NCBI RefSeq assembly: GCF_000184345.1
Contig: NC_017583.1
Span: 1-64,000 of the forward strand
Length of the DNA: 64,000 bases
Reading direction: 5' to 3'
Source: Spirochaeta thermophila DSM 6578
GTDB lineage: Bacteria; Spirochaetota; Spirochaetia; Winmispirales; Winmispiraceae
How positions within the stretch are numbered: the first letter of the stretch is position 1; every line of letters starts with the position of its first letter. The notes below the pieces were generated by a model. The model ran no database searches. It worked only from the letters and a program-made list of their open reading frames with translations, and was not told the DNA's origin. The translations under genes and the position numbers were made by a program. Of the stretch, positions 53,259 to 61,914 are shown piece after piece.

Positions 53259-53302
53259 TTGCTAAAACCCCTCATCTCTGCAATGATTGAGCCTGATCAT
53301 TG
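53259..53302 (+). promoter_or_regulatory. lysC promoter with overlapping palindrome
   Basis: The -35 is TTGCTA (53259-53264) and the -10 AATGAT (53282-53287), 17-base spacing. A perfect inverted repeat CAATGAT/ATCATTG (53281-53287 and 53296-53302, 8-base centre) covers the -10 and the predicted start of transcription, a typical position for a repressor operator. The regulator is unknown. Confidence 0.5.
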
Positions 53303-53328
53303 TAGCACAGGATGGAGGACCCGGAAAG

Positions 53329-54711
53329 ATGAAGGTGATGAAGTTCGGAGGGAGCTCTGTCGCCGATGGGCCGAAGATCGCCCACGTGGTGGAGCTGGTG
53401 AGGAAGGCTCGGGAGAGGGAGCCGGTGGCGGTCGTGCTCTCGGCCATGAAGGGGGTCACCGACCTCCTCCTCTCCATGGCCCGCAAGGCCGAATCGGGGG
53501 ATCCCTCGTACCGTGAGGACCTCTCTTCGCTCACCTCCAGGCAGAAGGAGACACTCTCCTCTCTCATGGGGGATGGGACACAGGCCGGGGCGGCGTGGGA
53601 TGCCGTCTCCGCACTGCTCGAGGATCTCTCGAGCATCCTTCACGGCATCGAGCTCGTGCGCGAGTGTTCCAGGCGGAGTCTCGACCTGGTGGCGAGCTTC
53701 GGCGAACGTCTCAACTGCACCCTCGTGACCCGCTACCTTCTCTCGCTGGGTGAGAGGGCGGAGTACGTGGACGCGAGGGAGGTGGTGCTCACGGACGACT
53801 CGTTCGGGAGCGCGGTGGTGCAGTTCGAGGAGACCTATGGGAGGATCCGTGAGAGGCTCGCCGGGGATGCGATCTATGTGGTGACGGGATTCATCGGCGC
53901 AACCAGAGAGGGGGTGACGACCACTCTGGGAAGGAACGGCTCTGACTACAGTGCGGCCATCGTGGGGGCCGGAGTGGGTGCCGAGGAGGTGGAGATCTGG
54001 ACCGACGTCGACGGAGTCCTGAGTGCCGATCCCCGGGTGGTTCCTGAAGCCTTCGTCCTCGAGGAGGTTTCGTTCCAGGAGGCGATGGAGCTCTCCTATT
54101 TCGGGGCCAAGGTGATACATCCCTACACCATGATCCCTGCGGTGGAGCGGGACATCCCCATCGTGATAAAGAACACGATGAATCCCGGGTTTCCGGGTAC
54201 GCGTATCGTGAAGCATCCCAAACCGCATCCTTGGCCCATCACGGGCATCGCCTCGATTCCTGGTGTGGCCCTCATCAACATAGAGGGCAGCGGGATGATG
54301 GGGGTGCCCGGGATCGCGGCGCGCGTGTTCTCCGCCCTCGCCGAGGCCAAGGTGAACATCATCATGATCTCGCAGGCCTCCTCGGAGCACAGTATCTGTG
54401 TGGTCTGCAGGAAGGAGGAGGTGGACAGGGCCCTCGATGCCTTGGAGCGCTCACTCGAGCCGGAGCGTAGGGCGAGGATCATCTCGGACTTCGAGTGCAT
54501 CAGGGATCTTGAGATCATCGCCATCGTGGGAGAGAATATGCGGGGTACGCCCGGGCTCGCCGGCCGCCTTTTCCAGGCCGTGGGTGAGAGGGGAATCAAT
54601 GTACACGCCATCGCCCAAGGGTCTTCGGAGCGCAATCTCTCGTTCGTGGTGGACGAGGAGCGGGGACAGGAGGCGGTCCGGGTGATCCACAGGGCCTTCT
54701 TCGGGAGATAG
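53329..54711 (+). CDS. lysC: Aspartate kinase
   Basis: Aspartokinase makes aspartyl phosphate, the entry to Lys, Thr, Met and diaminopimelate synthesis. The 460-residue product has a kinase domain (about 1-290) with KFGGSSVADG at the N-terminus, GRNGSDYSAAIVGA in the middle and the EIWTDVDGVLSADPR loop, followed by two ACT domains (about 310-455) that bind regulatory amino acids. It is of the ThrA/LysC long type. GGAGG about 9 bases before ATG 53329; ATG 53338 is an alternative. thrC follows 8 bases later. Confidence 0.93.
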   Translation: MKVMKFGGSSVADGPKIAHVVELVRKAREREPVAVVLSAMKGVTDLLLSMARKAESGDPSYREDLSSLTSRQKETLSSLMGDGTQAGAAWDAVSALLEDLSSILHGIELVRECSRRSLDLVASFGERLNCTLVTRYLLSLGERAEYVDAREVVLTDDSFGSAVVQFEETYGRIRERLAGDAIYVVTGFIGATREGVTTTLGRNGSDYSAAIVGAGVGAEEVEIWTDVDGVLSADPRVVPEAFVLEEVSFQEAMELSYFGAKVIHPYTMIPAVERDIPIVIKNTMNPGFPGTRIVKHPKPHPWPITGIASIPGVALINIEGSGMMGVPGIAARVFSALAEAKVNIIMISQASSEHSICVVCRKEEVDRALDALERSLEPERRARIISDFECIRDLEIIAIVGENMRGTPGLAGRLFQAVGERGINVHAIAQGSSERNLSFVVDEERGQEAVRVIHRAFFGR

Positions 54712-54719
54712 GAGGGGCC

Positions 54720-56027
54720 ATGCGTTTCGTGAGCACGAGGAATCCCAAGGACGTGGTCTCGTTCGAAGAGGCGGTGTTCCGGGGGCTTGCTCCGGACGGA
54801 GGGCTCTACCATCCGGTGGAGCGTCTGGACCTCGCCTCCCTCTACGAGCGTCTCGGTCCCGAGAAGGGCTTCGTCGACGTTTCGTACGAGATGGTTCGCC
54901 TCCTCTTCGGCGATGAGTTCTCAGAGGAGGAGGCGGGCCGGCTCGTGGAACGGGCCTTTCCCTTCTCTCCTGTGCTGAGGGAGCTCACCGGTTCGATCCT
55001 CCTCCTCGAGCTCTTCCATGGGCCTTCGTGCGCCTTCAAGGACTTCGGCGCGAGCTTTCTCGCGAGCTGCATGGAGGTCTTCCTCTCCCGGAGGGAGGGG
55101 CGGGCCGTGATCCTCACGGCCACGTCGGGGGATACGGGGAGTGCGGTGGCACAGGCCTTCCACGGGCGGCGGCACATCGATGTGGTGATCCTCTACCCTT
55201 CGGGGAGGGTGAGTCCGCTTCAGGAGAAGCAGCTCACCACACTGGGGGGGAACGTCCATGCCCTCGAGGTGGCCGGCTCGTTCGACGATTGCCAGCGGAT
55301 GGTGAAGGAGGCCTTCCTCGATCGGGAGCTCAGGGAGCGGTGTCCTCTCACGAGCGCCAATTCCATCAACCTGGGGAGGCTCGTTCCGCAGTCGTTCTAC
55401 TACGTGTGGGCCTATGCTCAGCTGAAGGCGCGAGGGGATAGGCCTTTCTTCTGTGTCCCGAGCGGGAACTTCGGCAATCTCACCGCCGGGGTGTATGCGT
55501 GGTGGTGGGGGATGCCGGTGAGAGGGTTTCTCGCGGCCACCAACGTGAACGACGTGGTGCCGGAGTACCTTTCCACCGGGGTGTTCACGCCGCGGTCGTC
55601 GGTGAGGACGCTCTCGAATGCCATGGATGTGGGCAATCCGAGCAATTTCGAGCGGCTCCTCGCCCTCTTCGAGGGGGATCACCGCCGGATGGCCGCGGTG
55701 ATACGGGGTGAGCGGGTGACCGACGAGGAGACGCTCGATACCATCGCCCGGTACTGGCGGGAGCGTGAGGTCTTCCTCGATCCTCACACGGCGGTGGGGG
55801 TGAAGGCATCGGAGCGTCTCCTGGAACGGGAGAGGGGGGTGGCGCCGGTGGTGACGCTCGCCACGGCGCATCCGGGCAAGTTCCTCGAGGTGGTCGAGGA
55901 CGCGCTGGGGATCAGGCCTCCCCTCCCTCCCCAGCTCGAGGAGGTGCTCGCGAAGGAGAAGCGGGCCGTGAAGATCCCCAACACCCTGGAGGCGCTCAAG
56001 GCCTTCCTCCTCGATCTGTGGGGGTAG
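54720..56027 (+). CDS. thrC: Threonine synthase
   Basis: ThrC converts O-phosphohomoserine to threonine with PLP. The 435-residue product is full length. The N-terminus GGLYHPV matches the family, the PLP lysine is in SCAFKDFGASFLA (about 102-114), and the glycine-rich phosphate loop is TATSGDTGSAVAQ. AGGAGGGG before ATG 54720. It forms a pair with lysC; hom and thrB are not in the window. Its stop is 1 base from the convergent HD gene. Confidence 0.95.
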   Translation: MRFVSTRNPKDVVSFEEAVFRGLAPDGGLYHPVERLDLASLYERLGPEKGFVDVSYEMVRLLFGDEFSEEEAGRLVERAFPFSPVLRELTGSILLLELFHGPSCAFKDFGASFLASCMEVFLSRREGRAVILTATSGDTGSAVAQAFHGRRHIDVVILYPSGRVSPLQEKQLTTLGGNVHALEVAGSFDDCQRMVKEAFLDRELRERCPLTSANSINLGRLVPQSFYYVWAYAQLKARGDRPFFCVPSGNFGNLTAGVYAWWWGMPVRGFLAATNVNDVVPEYLSTGVFTPRSSVRTLSNAMDVGNPSNFERLLALFEGDHRRMAAVIRGERVTDEETLDTIARYWREREVFLDPHTAVGVKASERLLERERGVAPVVTLATAHPGKFLEVVEDALGIRPPLPPQLEEVLAKEKRAVKIPNTLEALKAFLLDLWG

Positions 56028-56028
56028 G

Positions 56029-57111
56029 TCATTCCACGTACAGCTTGATGAGGCGTCTCAGCCGGGGGTCCCTGAAGGGGTTGCGTCGTGCCTTGAGGAA
56101 GGAGCGGTAGGCCCTGCAGGCCTGGTAGTAGGGTTGGGGGCCGCGGAAGGTGGAGGAGAGGTCGCACCGGTAGAGTTCGAGGAGCATGGGGAAGAGGGGT
56201 GAGGAGAGGATCTCGGCGATGCTCCGGGGAGGGATGCGGGGGAGGGCGCCGGGGAGCATGTGGTAGCGCACGAGGAAGGCCACGTCGTCCTGGAGGGAGG
56301 AGGGGAAGTCGAGGTCCCGGAGGAAGGTGCGGGCGATCCGGGCGCCGATGTTGGCGTGGAGGTGGAAGCGGTTGGTGCCGTGTGGTACGGCGTCTGGTTT
56401 GCCTATGTCGTGGAGGAGGATGGCGAGGGAGAGGAGAAGATCGGGGCGTTTGCGGTGCTTGAGGGCCTCGAGGGTGTGCTCCCACACGCTTCCTTCTGGA
56501 TGGTAGTCCTTGACGTGATGGACGTCGCGGAGTCGTGCGAGCGGGGGCCAGAGTCGGGGCAGGGCTTCGGTGCGGGAGAGGAGGGCCAGGCCGTGCCAGG
56601 GTGTCCGGCCGGTGAGGATGAGGGAGAGGGTTGCGGCCTGGGTTTCGGTGGGGGGATGGGGGGACGGGATGAGGGTGGGGAGGGTGGGGGGTGGGGTGTA
56701 GGGGTAGCGGGAGAGGAGCACGGCGCAGGTGAGGGCGTGGCTGAGGGTGAAGGGGGTGGGGAGGGCGAGGGCGGGGGAGCGGAGGAGCGGGTAGAGGGCG
56801 TCGGGAGCCTGGAAGGCGTCGCGCGAGGGGTCGTGGGTGAGGGCGAGGAGGGGGTGGGGAGGGGGGGTGTGGGGGGTGACGAAGTAGATGCGGGTGTCTT
56901 CCAGGGTGAGGGCCGCCTCCACTCCCTCCAGGCCGGGGTATTCGAGTCCTTCGAAGAGGCGGGCGAGGTCGACGAGTTCGGCGGTGCTCTGGATCCACAG
57001 GTGGGTGGGGGTTCCCTTCACCTTGAAGTAGCGGTCGAGGGCGGAATACCCGGCGAGTCGGGGTCGGTGGCCAGCCCGGTCGAGTGAGGCGAGGACATCC
57101 CGAGGTTCCAC
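56029..57111 (-). CDS. HD-domain protein with degenerate nucleotidyltransferase-like head
   Basis: The 360-residue product has an intact HD domain (about 215-330: EHTLEALKH, LLHDIGKPDA, FHLHANIGA, RYHML) of the kind found in CCA-adding/poly(A) polymerase-like enzymes. The N-terminal third resembles that family in layout (KGTPTHLWIQST) but I see no GG...D-x-D catalytic motif. It may be a phosphohydrolase that has lost tRNA nucleotidyltransferase activity. The middle part is very Pro/Leu/Thr-rich. GTG 57111 follows AAAAGGAG by 3 bases. It follows the DUF4954 gene by 15 bases. Confidence 0.65.
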   Translation of the reverse strand: MEPRDVLASLDRAGHRPRLAGYSALDRYFKVKGTPTHLWIQSTAELVDLARLFEGLEYPGLEGVEAALTLEDTRIYFVTPHTPPPHPLLALTHDPSRDAFQAPDALYPLLRSPALALPTPFTLSHALTCAVLLSRYPYTPPPTLPTLIPSPHPPTETQAATLSLILTGRTPWHGLALLSRTEALPRLWPPLARLRDVHHVKDYHPEGSVWEHTLEALKHRKRPDLLLSLAILLHDIGKPDAVPHGTNRFHLHANIGARIARTFLRDLDFPSSLQDDVAFLVRYHMLPGALPRIPPRSIAEILSSPLFPMLLELYRCDLSSTFRGPQPYYQACRAYRSFLKARRNPFRDPRLRRLIKLYVE

Positions 57112-57126
57112 GACACGCTCCTTTTC

Positions 57127-58911
57127 CTAGTGAGTGAGGCGATTCCGTTCCTCGTCGAACCGCGTCCTGATATGCGAGAGTACCTTATCCTCTTCAGGAT
57201 GGGTGTGTGTGTAGTCGTCGATGATGCGTCTTCCGCGTATGGAGTCTTTGTGTCTCGATCCTTCGATGCGCTCCCACACCGCATCGAGGAGTTCGAGGTA
57301 TCGGGGGATCTGCTCTTCTCGTTGTTCGGGAAGCTGGTACTTCTCTACGAGGGGCTGGATGTCGTTGTGCCAGGTGGCGTCATCACACGAGGAGAGACCG
57401 AGGAGGATGCGGAGGATGCCGTACTCGAGGAAGAGGCGGTAGCCCTCCAAGGCACCGAGCCTGTCTTCTTCGGTGACGTAGTTCTTGCCGATCCCGGGAA
57501 GGTGCTCGGGGAGATAGAACGGTCGGGGGCTTCCTATGGAGGAGAGTCGGTCGAGTGCCCTGTCCATGAGGAAGAGGATCCGTGGGCGGAAGATCTCGAA
57601 CTCGGGGCGGTAGCGTCTCGCCTTGTTCCGGGTGCGGAACTTCTCCTCGCTCCGGAAGAGGCTGTAGGCGTTGCCGGTGAGCATCCAGCCGGGCATGAGC
57701 TGGTTGTAGGCCGTGGGCACCTCGCTGGGGTAGGAGATGGGTTGGGTGATGAGGGAGAAGGGGTATTCCATGCGCTGGGGCATGGTCATCACCGCGGTGG
57801 CGATGGTGGTGTAGGGAGCGTCCCTGAAGTGGGCGGGGAACTTGATGCTGCAACCCAGGCCGAAGAACATCCCCTCTCCGGGCCAGATTTCCTGGTCGGG
57901 TTGGCGTGAGGTGTGGTTGGATCCCACGTTGGCGCCGTAGGCGATGTTCCCCTTCCCCTCGGGCCACCATGCGGCGATGAGGAGGGACTGATGGTGGAAG
58001 CCCACGAAGGGACCGACCAGGCTCGCGGTGACCTCGCCTTTGGCGATGTGGGTGTTGGGGAGGATGATACTGGTCTCGACCTTACCGTGATCCTCGACGC
58101 CCGTAGCCTCCATGAGGAGGCTACGGCGCACCAGGGCGCCGGTGGTCACGTGGACGCCCTCCTGGAGAATCGCCTCCTGGAGTATGGTGTGGTCGCCCAC
58201 GATGCTCGGTGCCTCCTCGGAGGAGTGTATGGTCACGTATGTGAGGCTGCTCCCTGTGACGGCTGCATGGGGGCCTGTGTACACAGAGGAGAGGGTACTG
58301 CAGTGGGCCACGTGGGCCTTGGGGCCTATGTAGGAGAAGGGAAAGAGGGTGGTACCCCGGTAGTGCGTGAGGAAGTTCGCGTAGGCCTCTTCGAGGCTGT
58401 CGGGGAGGGGGCGGGTGGTGAGGGCGATGGCGAGGTCCGGGGTGAGGACGTCGCATGGGGTGATCTCGCGCCCGCCGGTCTCTATGCCGGGGGAGATGGT
58501 GGGAAGTACGCCGGCATGGAAGGGGCCTGGGGTGTGGCTGGTGGTGTGGATCACCTCGGCCCCCACGTCGATGTAGAGGTTTGAGAGGAGAGGGCAGTGG
58601 TGGATCCTCGCGTGGGAGCAGACCACGGTGTGTCGGATCACCGAGTGGTAGATTCCCTCGGGGAAGAGGTCGTTGTCAGAGGGCTCGAAGAGGCCCAGGT
58701 AGCAGGATCCTCTGAAGGTGGAGTACCAGATGCCGCGGGGCGTGAACGAGGGATGGACGCGTATCGCCTCCCAGTCCTCGGCCCGGTTGCCCTGGGCTTC
58801 GAGCGCGGCGCGTTCTGTGGGGGTGAGGGGGCGGGAGGGGAGCGAGGAGGGGTCGGGAGGGATGGGGGCCTCTGCGGCGAGGGGTTCGAGGATGACGCGC
58901 CAGTCTTTCAT
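57127..58911 (-). CDS. DUF4954 family protein (left-handed beta-helix type)
   Basis: The 594-residue product matches the DUF4954 family known in spirochaetes and Bacteroidetes. The central part (about 95-350) has hexapeptide-repeat-like turns (VEDHGKVETSIILPNTHIAK, SIVGDHTILQEAILQEG) suggesting a left-handed beta-helix as in sugar-nucleotide and acyl transferases. The C-terminal 150 residues are helical. Catalytic role unknown. ATG 58911 follows a sigma70 promoter by 8 bases with no ribosome-binding site. Confidence 0.8.
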   Translation of the reverse strand: MKDWRVILEPLAAEAPIPPDPSSLPSRPLTPTERAALEAQGNRAEDWEAIRVHPSFTPRGIWYSTFRGSCYLGLFEPSDNDLFPEGIYHSVIRHTVVCSHARIHHCPLLSNLYIDVGAEVIHTTSHTPGPFHAGVLPTISPGIETGGREITPCDVLTPDLAIALTTRPLPDSLEEAYANFLTHYRGTTLFPFSYIGPKAHVAHCSTLSSVYTGPHAAVTGSSLTYVTIHSSEEAPSIVGDHTILQEAILQEGVHVTTGALVRRSLLMEATGVEDHGKVETSIILPNTHIAKGEVTASLVGPFVGFHHQSLLIAAWWPEGKGNIAYGANVGSNHTSRQPDQEIWPGEGMFFGLGCSIKFPAHFRDAPYTTIATAVMTMPQRMEYPFSLITQPISYPSEVPTAYNQLMPGWMLTGNAYSLFRSEEKFRTRNKARRYRPEFEIFRPRILFLMDRALDRLSSIGSPRPFYLPEHLPGIGKNYVTEEDRLGALEGYRLFLEYGILRILLGLSSCDDATWHNDIQPLVEKYQLPEQREEQIPRYLELLDAVWERIEGSRHKDSIRGRRIIDDYTHTHPEEDKVLSHIRTRFDEERNRLTH

Positions 58912-58919
58912 AGCAGAAA

Positions 58920-58948
58920 ATGGTACGGGTTTTTGTTCGATTGGGCAA
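58920..58948 (-). promoter_or_regulatory. Sigma70 promoter, leaderless (DUF4954 gene)
   Basis: On the - strand the -35 is TTGCCC (58943-58948) and the -10 TACCAT (58920-58925), 17-base spacing. ATG 58911 is 8 bases after the -10. Confidence 0.7.
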
Positions 58949-59045
58949 TGGTTGTAGTATTGCGGTATGCAACAAAAAAGAGGGGTGCGCCCCTCTGTGG
59001 AACACCGTACTGTCCGAACTCACGTGAAGACCAGCCCCCTTCTCC

Positions 59046-59074
59046 TTGTCGAATCGGGGAGAATGGCGTAGTAT
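59046..59074 (+). promoter_or_regulatory. Sigma70 promoter, leaderless (CDP-alcohol phosphotransferase gene)
   Basis: The -35 is TTGTCG (59046-59051) and the -10 TAGTAT (59069-59074), 17-base spacing. ATG 59081 is 6 bases after the -10 and has no Shine-Dalgarno sequence. It is divergent from the leaderless DUF4954 promoter 100 bases away. Confidence 0.7.
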
Positions 59075-59080
59075 CTTCTC

Positions 59081-59761
59081 ATGGAACGGAAGGATGCGAG
59101 ACGGATTCAAGAGTCCTTTCTCAGCGGACCGGAACGAAAGGTACTGGAGTGGATCGCGGCTCGTCTCCCGCGGTGGGTGGTTCCCGATCACCTCACGTGG
59201 TTCGGCTTTTTCGGGGCCCTTGTGGCAGGAGCCGGCTACGTGTTCACCAACTGGGGGAAGGGCTTCCTCTGGGTTTCTTCTCTGGGCTTCGTGATCAACT
59301 GGTTCGGGGACAGCCTCGACGGTACCCTCGCGAGGGTGCGGAAGATCCAGCGACCCACCTACGGGTTCTTCATCGATCACAATGTGGATGCGTTCACCGC
59401 GCTGGTGATCGGTATCGGGGCGGGGATCTCTCCCTTCGTTTCTCTCTCGGTGGTGCTCCTCATCCTCATCGGATACTATCTCTTGAGTATCTTCACGTAC
59501 ATCAACACCTATCTCCGCGAGGTCTTCAAGATTTCCTACGGCGGATTCGGACCTACCGAACTCAGGTTGGTTATCATCCTACTCAATGGTCTCTTCTACT
59601 TTATCCCTACCGACAATCCATCGGTGAGGATCCTGGGCGTCACCATGAAGTACTTCGATCTCTTCGCCCTGGTGGTGGCTCTCGTCCTTTTCTTCCTCTA
59701 TTTCTTTTTCTTCCTCACGGCACGCAGGGAGTATGAGAAGATCGATCCTCCCCGTTCATAG
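59081..59761 (+). CDS. CDP-alcohol phosphatidyltransferase family protein
   Basis: The 226-residue product has about six membrane segments and a complete catalytic signature D-x2-DG-x2-AR-x8-G-x3-D-x3-D: DSLDGTLARV near residue 77, then GFFIDHNVD. Such enzymes make phospholipids or transfer phosphoalcohol groups from CDP-alcohols. The substrate is unknown. It starts leaderless and is followed 11 bases later by a GtrA gene, so the pair may act on a lipid-linked product. Confidence 0.85.
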   Translation: MERKDARRIQESFLSGPERKVLEWIAARLPRWVVPDHLTWFGFFGALVAGAGYVFTNWGKGFLWVSSLGFVINWFGDSLDGTLARVRKIQRPTYGFFIDHNVDAFTALVIGIGAGISPFVSLSVVLLILIGYYLLSIFTYINTYLREVFKISYGGFGPTELRLVIILLNGLFYFIPTDNPSVRILGVTMKYFDLFALVVALVLFFLYFFFFLTARREYEKIDPPRS

Positions 59762-59772
59762 GAGGTCTTTTC

Positions 59773-60243
59773 ATGTTCGTGCGATTCCTCAAGTTCTTCG
59801 CGAGCAGGTTGGTGGGAACGGGGGTGGACACCTTCGTGCTGTGGCTGGCGAGTTCCTTTCTCTTCTCTTCCTATGTAGGGAAGTACCTCGTCGCCCCTGC
59901 CCTCTCGTTCGAGGTGGCGATGCTCCATAACTACACGATCTCCTATTTCTGGATATGGCGGAAGCGGATACGCCACCGGGGGGCGGCGGACTTCTTTCGC
60001 AGGCTCCTCCCTTACAACCTCTCCGTGCTCTTCGGTTTCGGGGTGAAGATGGTCCTCCTGCTCCTCCTCGAGCGCCTCTTTCACTGGGACGTGGTGTGGT
60101 GTAACCTGGGTGCCCTCACGGTGTCCGGCGTGATCAACTTCTTTCTCGGGGAGTTGGTGGTCTTCAAGAAGCGGGGGCACTCCTATGAGGACGGACTCCT
60201 GCTCGACGTCGAGACGGGGTGGACCAGGGGTGTCGAGAAGTAG
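59773..60243 (+). CDS. GtrA-like membrane protein
   Basis: The 156-residue product has four membrane segments (about 12-32, 36-58, 75-96, 105-126) and the GtrA signatures GVDTFVLWL, LHNYTISYFWIW and INFFLGELVVFK. GtrA-like proteins are thought to flip lipid-linked sugars across the inner membrane. AGGAGG lies before ATG 59773. It is in an operon with the CDP-alcohol phosphotransferase. Confidence 0.85.
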   Translation: MFVRFLKFFASRLVGTGVDTFVLWLASSFLFSSYVGKYLVAPALSFEVAMLHNYTISYFWIWRKRIRHRGAADFFRRLLPYNLSVLFGFGVKMVLLLLLERLFHWDVVWCNLGALTVSGVINFFLGELVVFKKRGHSYEDGLLLDVETGWTRGVEK

Positions 60244-60300
60244 GTTCCCGTGCTATCATTATCGAAGCGGATTTGATTTTTACTACATAGAGGAGGGTTT

Positions 60301-61446
60301 ATGTATTATCGGACGATGGGACGCACCGGTGTCGAGGTCTCTGCGCTTGGGTTCGGCTGTATGCGTTTCCCCACGAAGGGAGGGGACAGCAGCCGGATCG
60401 ATGAGGCGCAGGCCGAGAGGATGCTCCTCTATGCGATCGAGCACGGGGTGAACTACCTCGATACGGCCTGGCCCTATCACGGAGGAAGGAGTGAGCCTTT
60501 CGTGGGGAATGTTCTGGAGCGACATGGGCTGAGGGATCGGGTCTTCCTTGCCACCAAGATGCCCATGTGGGAGGTGAAGACAGGGGCCGATCTCGACAGG
60601 ATCTTCGACGAACAGCGGAGGAGGCTCAGGACAGACTACGTGGATTTCTATCTCCTTCACTCCCTCAACAAGGAGAACTGGAAGAGGGTGGAAGCTTCGG
60701 GTGCCCTCGAGTGGCTCCAGAGGAAGAAAGAGGAGGGGGCGATCCGTTTTATCGGGTTTTCCTTCCATGACGAGATTTCCGAGTTCAAGAGATACGTGGA
60801 CGCTTTGGGAGAAGGGTGGGATTTCTGTCAGATCCAGTACAACTACATGAATGAGCACGAGCAGGCAGGCACCGAGGGTCTCAACTATGCGGCCGAGCGG
60901 GGGCTGGGGGTGGTCGTGATGGAGCCCCTCCTCGGTGGATATCTCGCGGGGAGGATTCCCAGACTGGAGCCGGTGTGGGCGCAGAGCGGGAGATCGTGGT
61001 CTCCTGTGGAGTGGGCCCTCAGGTGGCTCTGGAATAATCCGAAGATCTCACTCGTACTCAGCGGGATGAGTACCCTCGAGCAGGTGGAGGAGAACGTGAG
61101 AATCGCCTCCACCGAGGGGGGCGCGCCGGGGAATCTCTCCTCCGGAGACCTGGAGGTGATCGTGCGAGTGAGGGAGGTGCTCGAGTCCTCCAAGGTGATC
61201 CCGTGCACCTCATGCAACTACTGCCAGCCCTGTCCCCACGATGTGGAGATCCCTCGGATCTTCAAGATCTACAACGATGCGGAGATCTTCGGGAATGTGG
61301 GGAACGCGCGTGGGGCCTACCGATGGATCCCCGAGGGACATCGAGCTTCGGACTGTGTGGCGTGCGGCGAGTGTGAGACGAAATGTCCCCAGCAGATCGA
61401 GATCATCGACTGGCTGAAGAAGGCGGGGGAGCTCCTCGAGGTGTAG
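60301..61446 (+). CDS. Aldo/keto reductase with C-terminal 4Fe-4S domain
   Basis: The 381-residue product has an aldo/keto reductase barrel (about 1-285) with LDTAWPYHGG and LLHSLNKENWK, and a C-terminal ferredoxin-type domain (about 295-381). Two Cys clusters are present: CTSCNYCQPCPHDVEIP and CVACGECETKCPQQIEI, enough for two iron-sulfur clusters. The substrate is unknown; electrons may come from ferredoxin rather than NADPH alone. GAGGAGGG lies just before ATG 60301. Confidence 0.88.
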   Translation: MYYRTMGRTGVEVSALGFGCMRFPTKGGDSSRIDEAQAERMLLYAIEHGVNYLDTAWPYHGGRSEPFVGNVLERHGLRDRVFLATKMPMWEVKTGADLDRIFDEQRRRLRTDYVDFYLLHSLNKENWKRVEASGALEWLQRKKEEGAIRFIGFSFHDEISEFKRYVDALGEGWDFCQIQYNYMNEHEQAGTEGLNYAAERGLGVVVMEPLLGGYLAGRIPRLEPVWAQSGRSWSPVEWALRWLWNNPKISLVLSGMSTLEQVEENVRIASTEGGAPGNLSSGDLEVIVRVREVLESSKVIPCTSCNYCQPCPHDVEIPRIFKIYNDAEIFGNVGNARGAYRWIPEGHRASDCVACGECETKCPQQIEIIDWLKKAGELLEV

Positions 61447-61491
61447 GAAAAAGACTTGCGCTCCCGGGAGAGGTGTTCCACACTTGATACT

Positions 61492-61875
61492 ATGAGGGTG
61501 CTGGTGGTTGAGGACGAGTTTCTCTCCCGGGAGAAACTTTCCGCTTTCTTCTCTCGCTATGGCGCGGTGGACAGTGCCCCGTCTGGACAGAAGGCGCGGG
61601 TCCTCTTCGAGAGGGCCATCGAAGAGGGGCTTCCCTACGACTGCATCAGCGTCGATCTGCACCTGCCCGATGAGGATGGGCTCTCGCTTCTCGCGTCTTT
61701 CATCCGGAGGGAGCAGGAGATCGGCGGGGGATGGTTCTCGAAGAAACTGGTGATAAGCGGGGATACGCAGAGGAATGTGGTGGAGTCGGCCGTGCGCACG
61801 GGCTGTGATGCCTACATCGCCAAGCCGATCCGGTTCAAGGTGTTGGAGGAGCGTATGCGTCTCATCTTCAGGTGA
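61492..61875 (+). CDS. Single-domain response regulator
   Basis: The 127-residue product is a receiver domain only (CheY-like). VVEDEF carries the acidic pair, the phospho-acceptor Asp is in CISVDLHLPDEDG, and the conserved Lys is in YIAKPI. The kinase is unknown. A weak -10 (CACACT, 61479-61484, 17 bases from TTGCGC 61456-61461) ends 7 bases before ATG 61492, matching the leaderless pattern. It is followed by a MinD-like gene with its own promoter. Confidence 0.85.
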   Translation: MRVLVVEDEFLSREKLSAFFSRYGAVDSAPSGQKARVLFERAIEEGLPYDCISVDLHLPDEDGLSLLASFIRREQEIGGGWFSKKLVISGDTQRNVVESAVRTGCDAYIAKPIRFKVLEERMRLIFR

Positions 61876-61878
61876 TTA

Positions 61879-61907
61879 TTGCACGGGGAGGGGAGGTCTC
61901 GTATACT
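61879..61907 (+). promoter_or_regulatory. Sigma70 promoter, leaderless (MinD-like ATPase gene)
   Basis: The -35 is TTGCAC (61879-61884) and the -10 TATACT (61902-61907), 17-base spacing, a near-perfect promoter. ATG 61915 is exactly 7 bases after the -10, where transcription is expected to begin. No Shine-Dalgarno is present. Confidence 0.8.
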
Positions 61908-61914
61908 CCACTCG

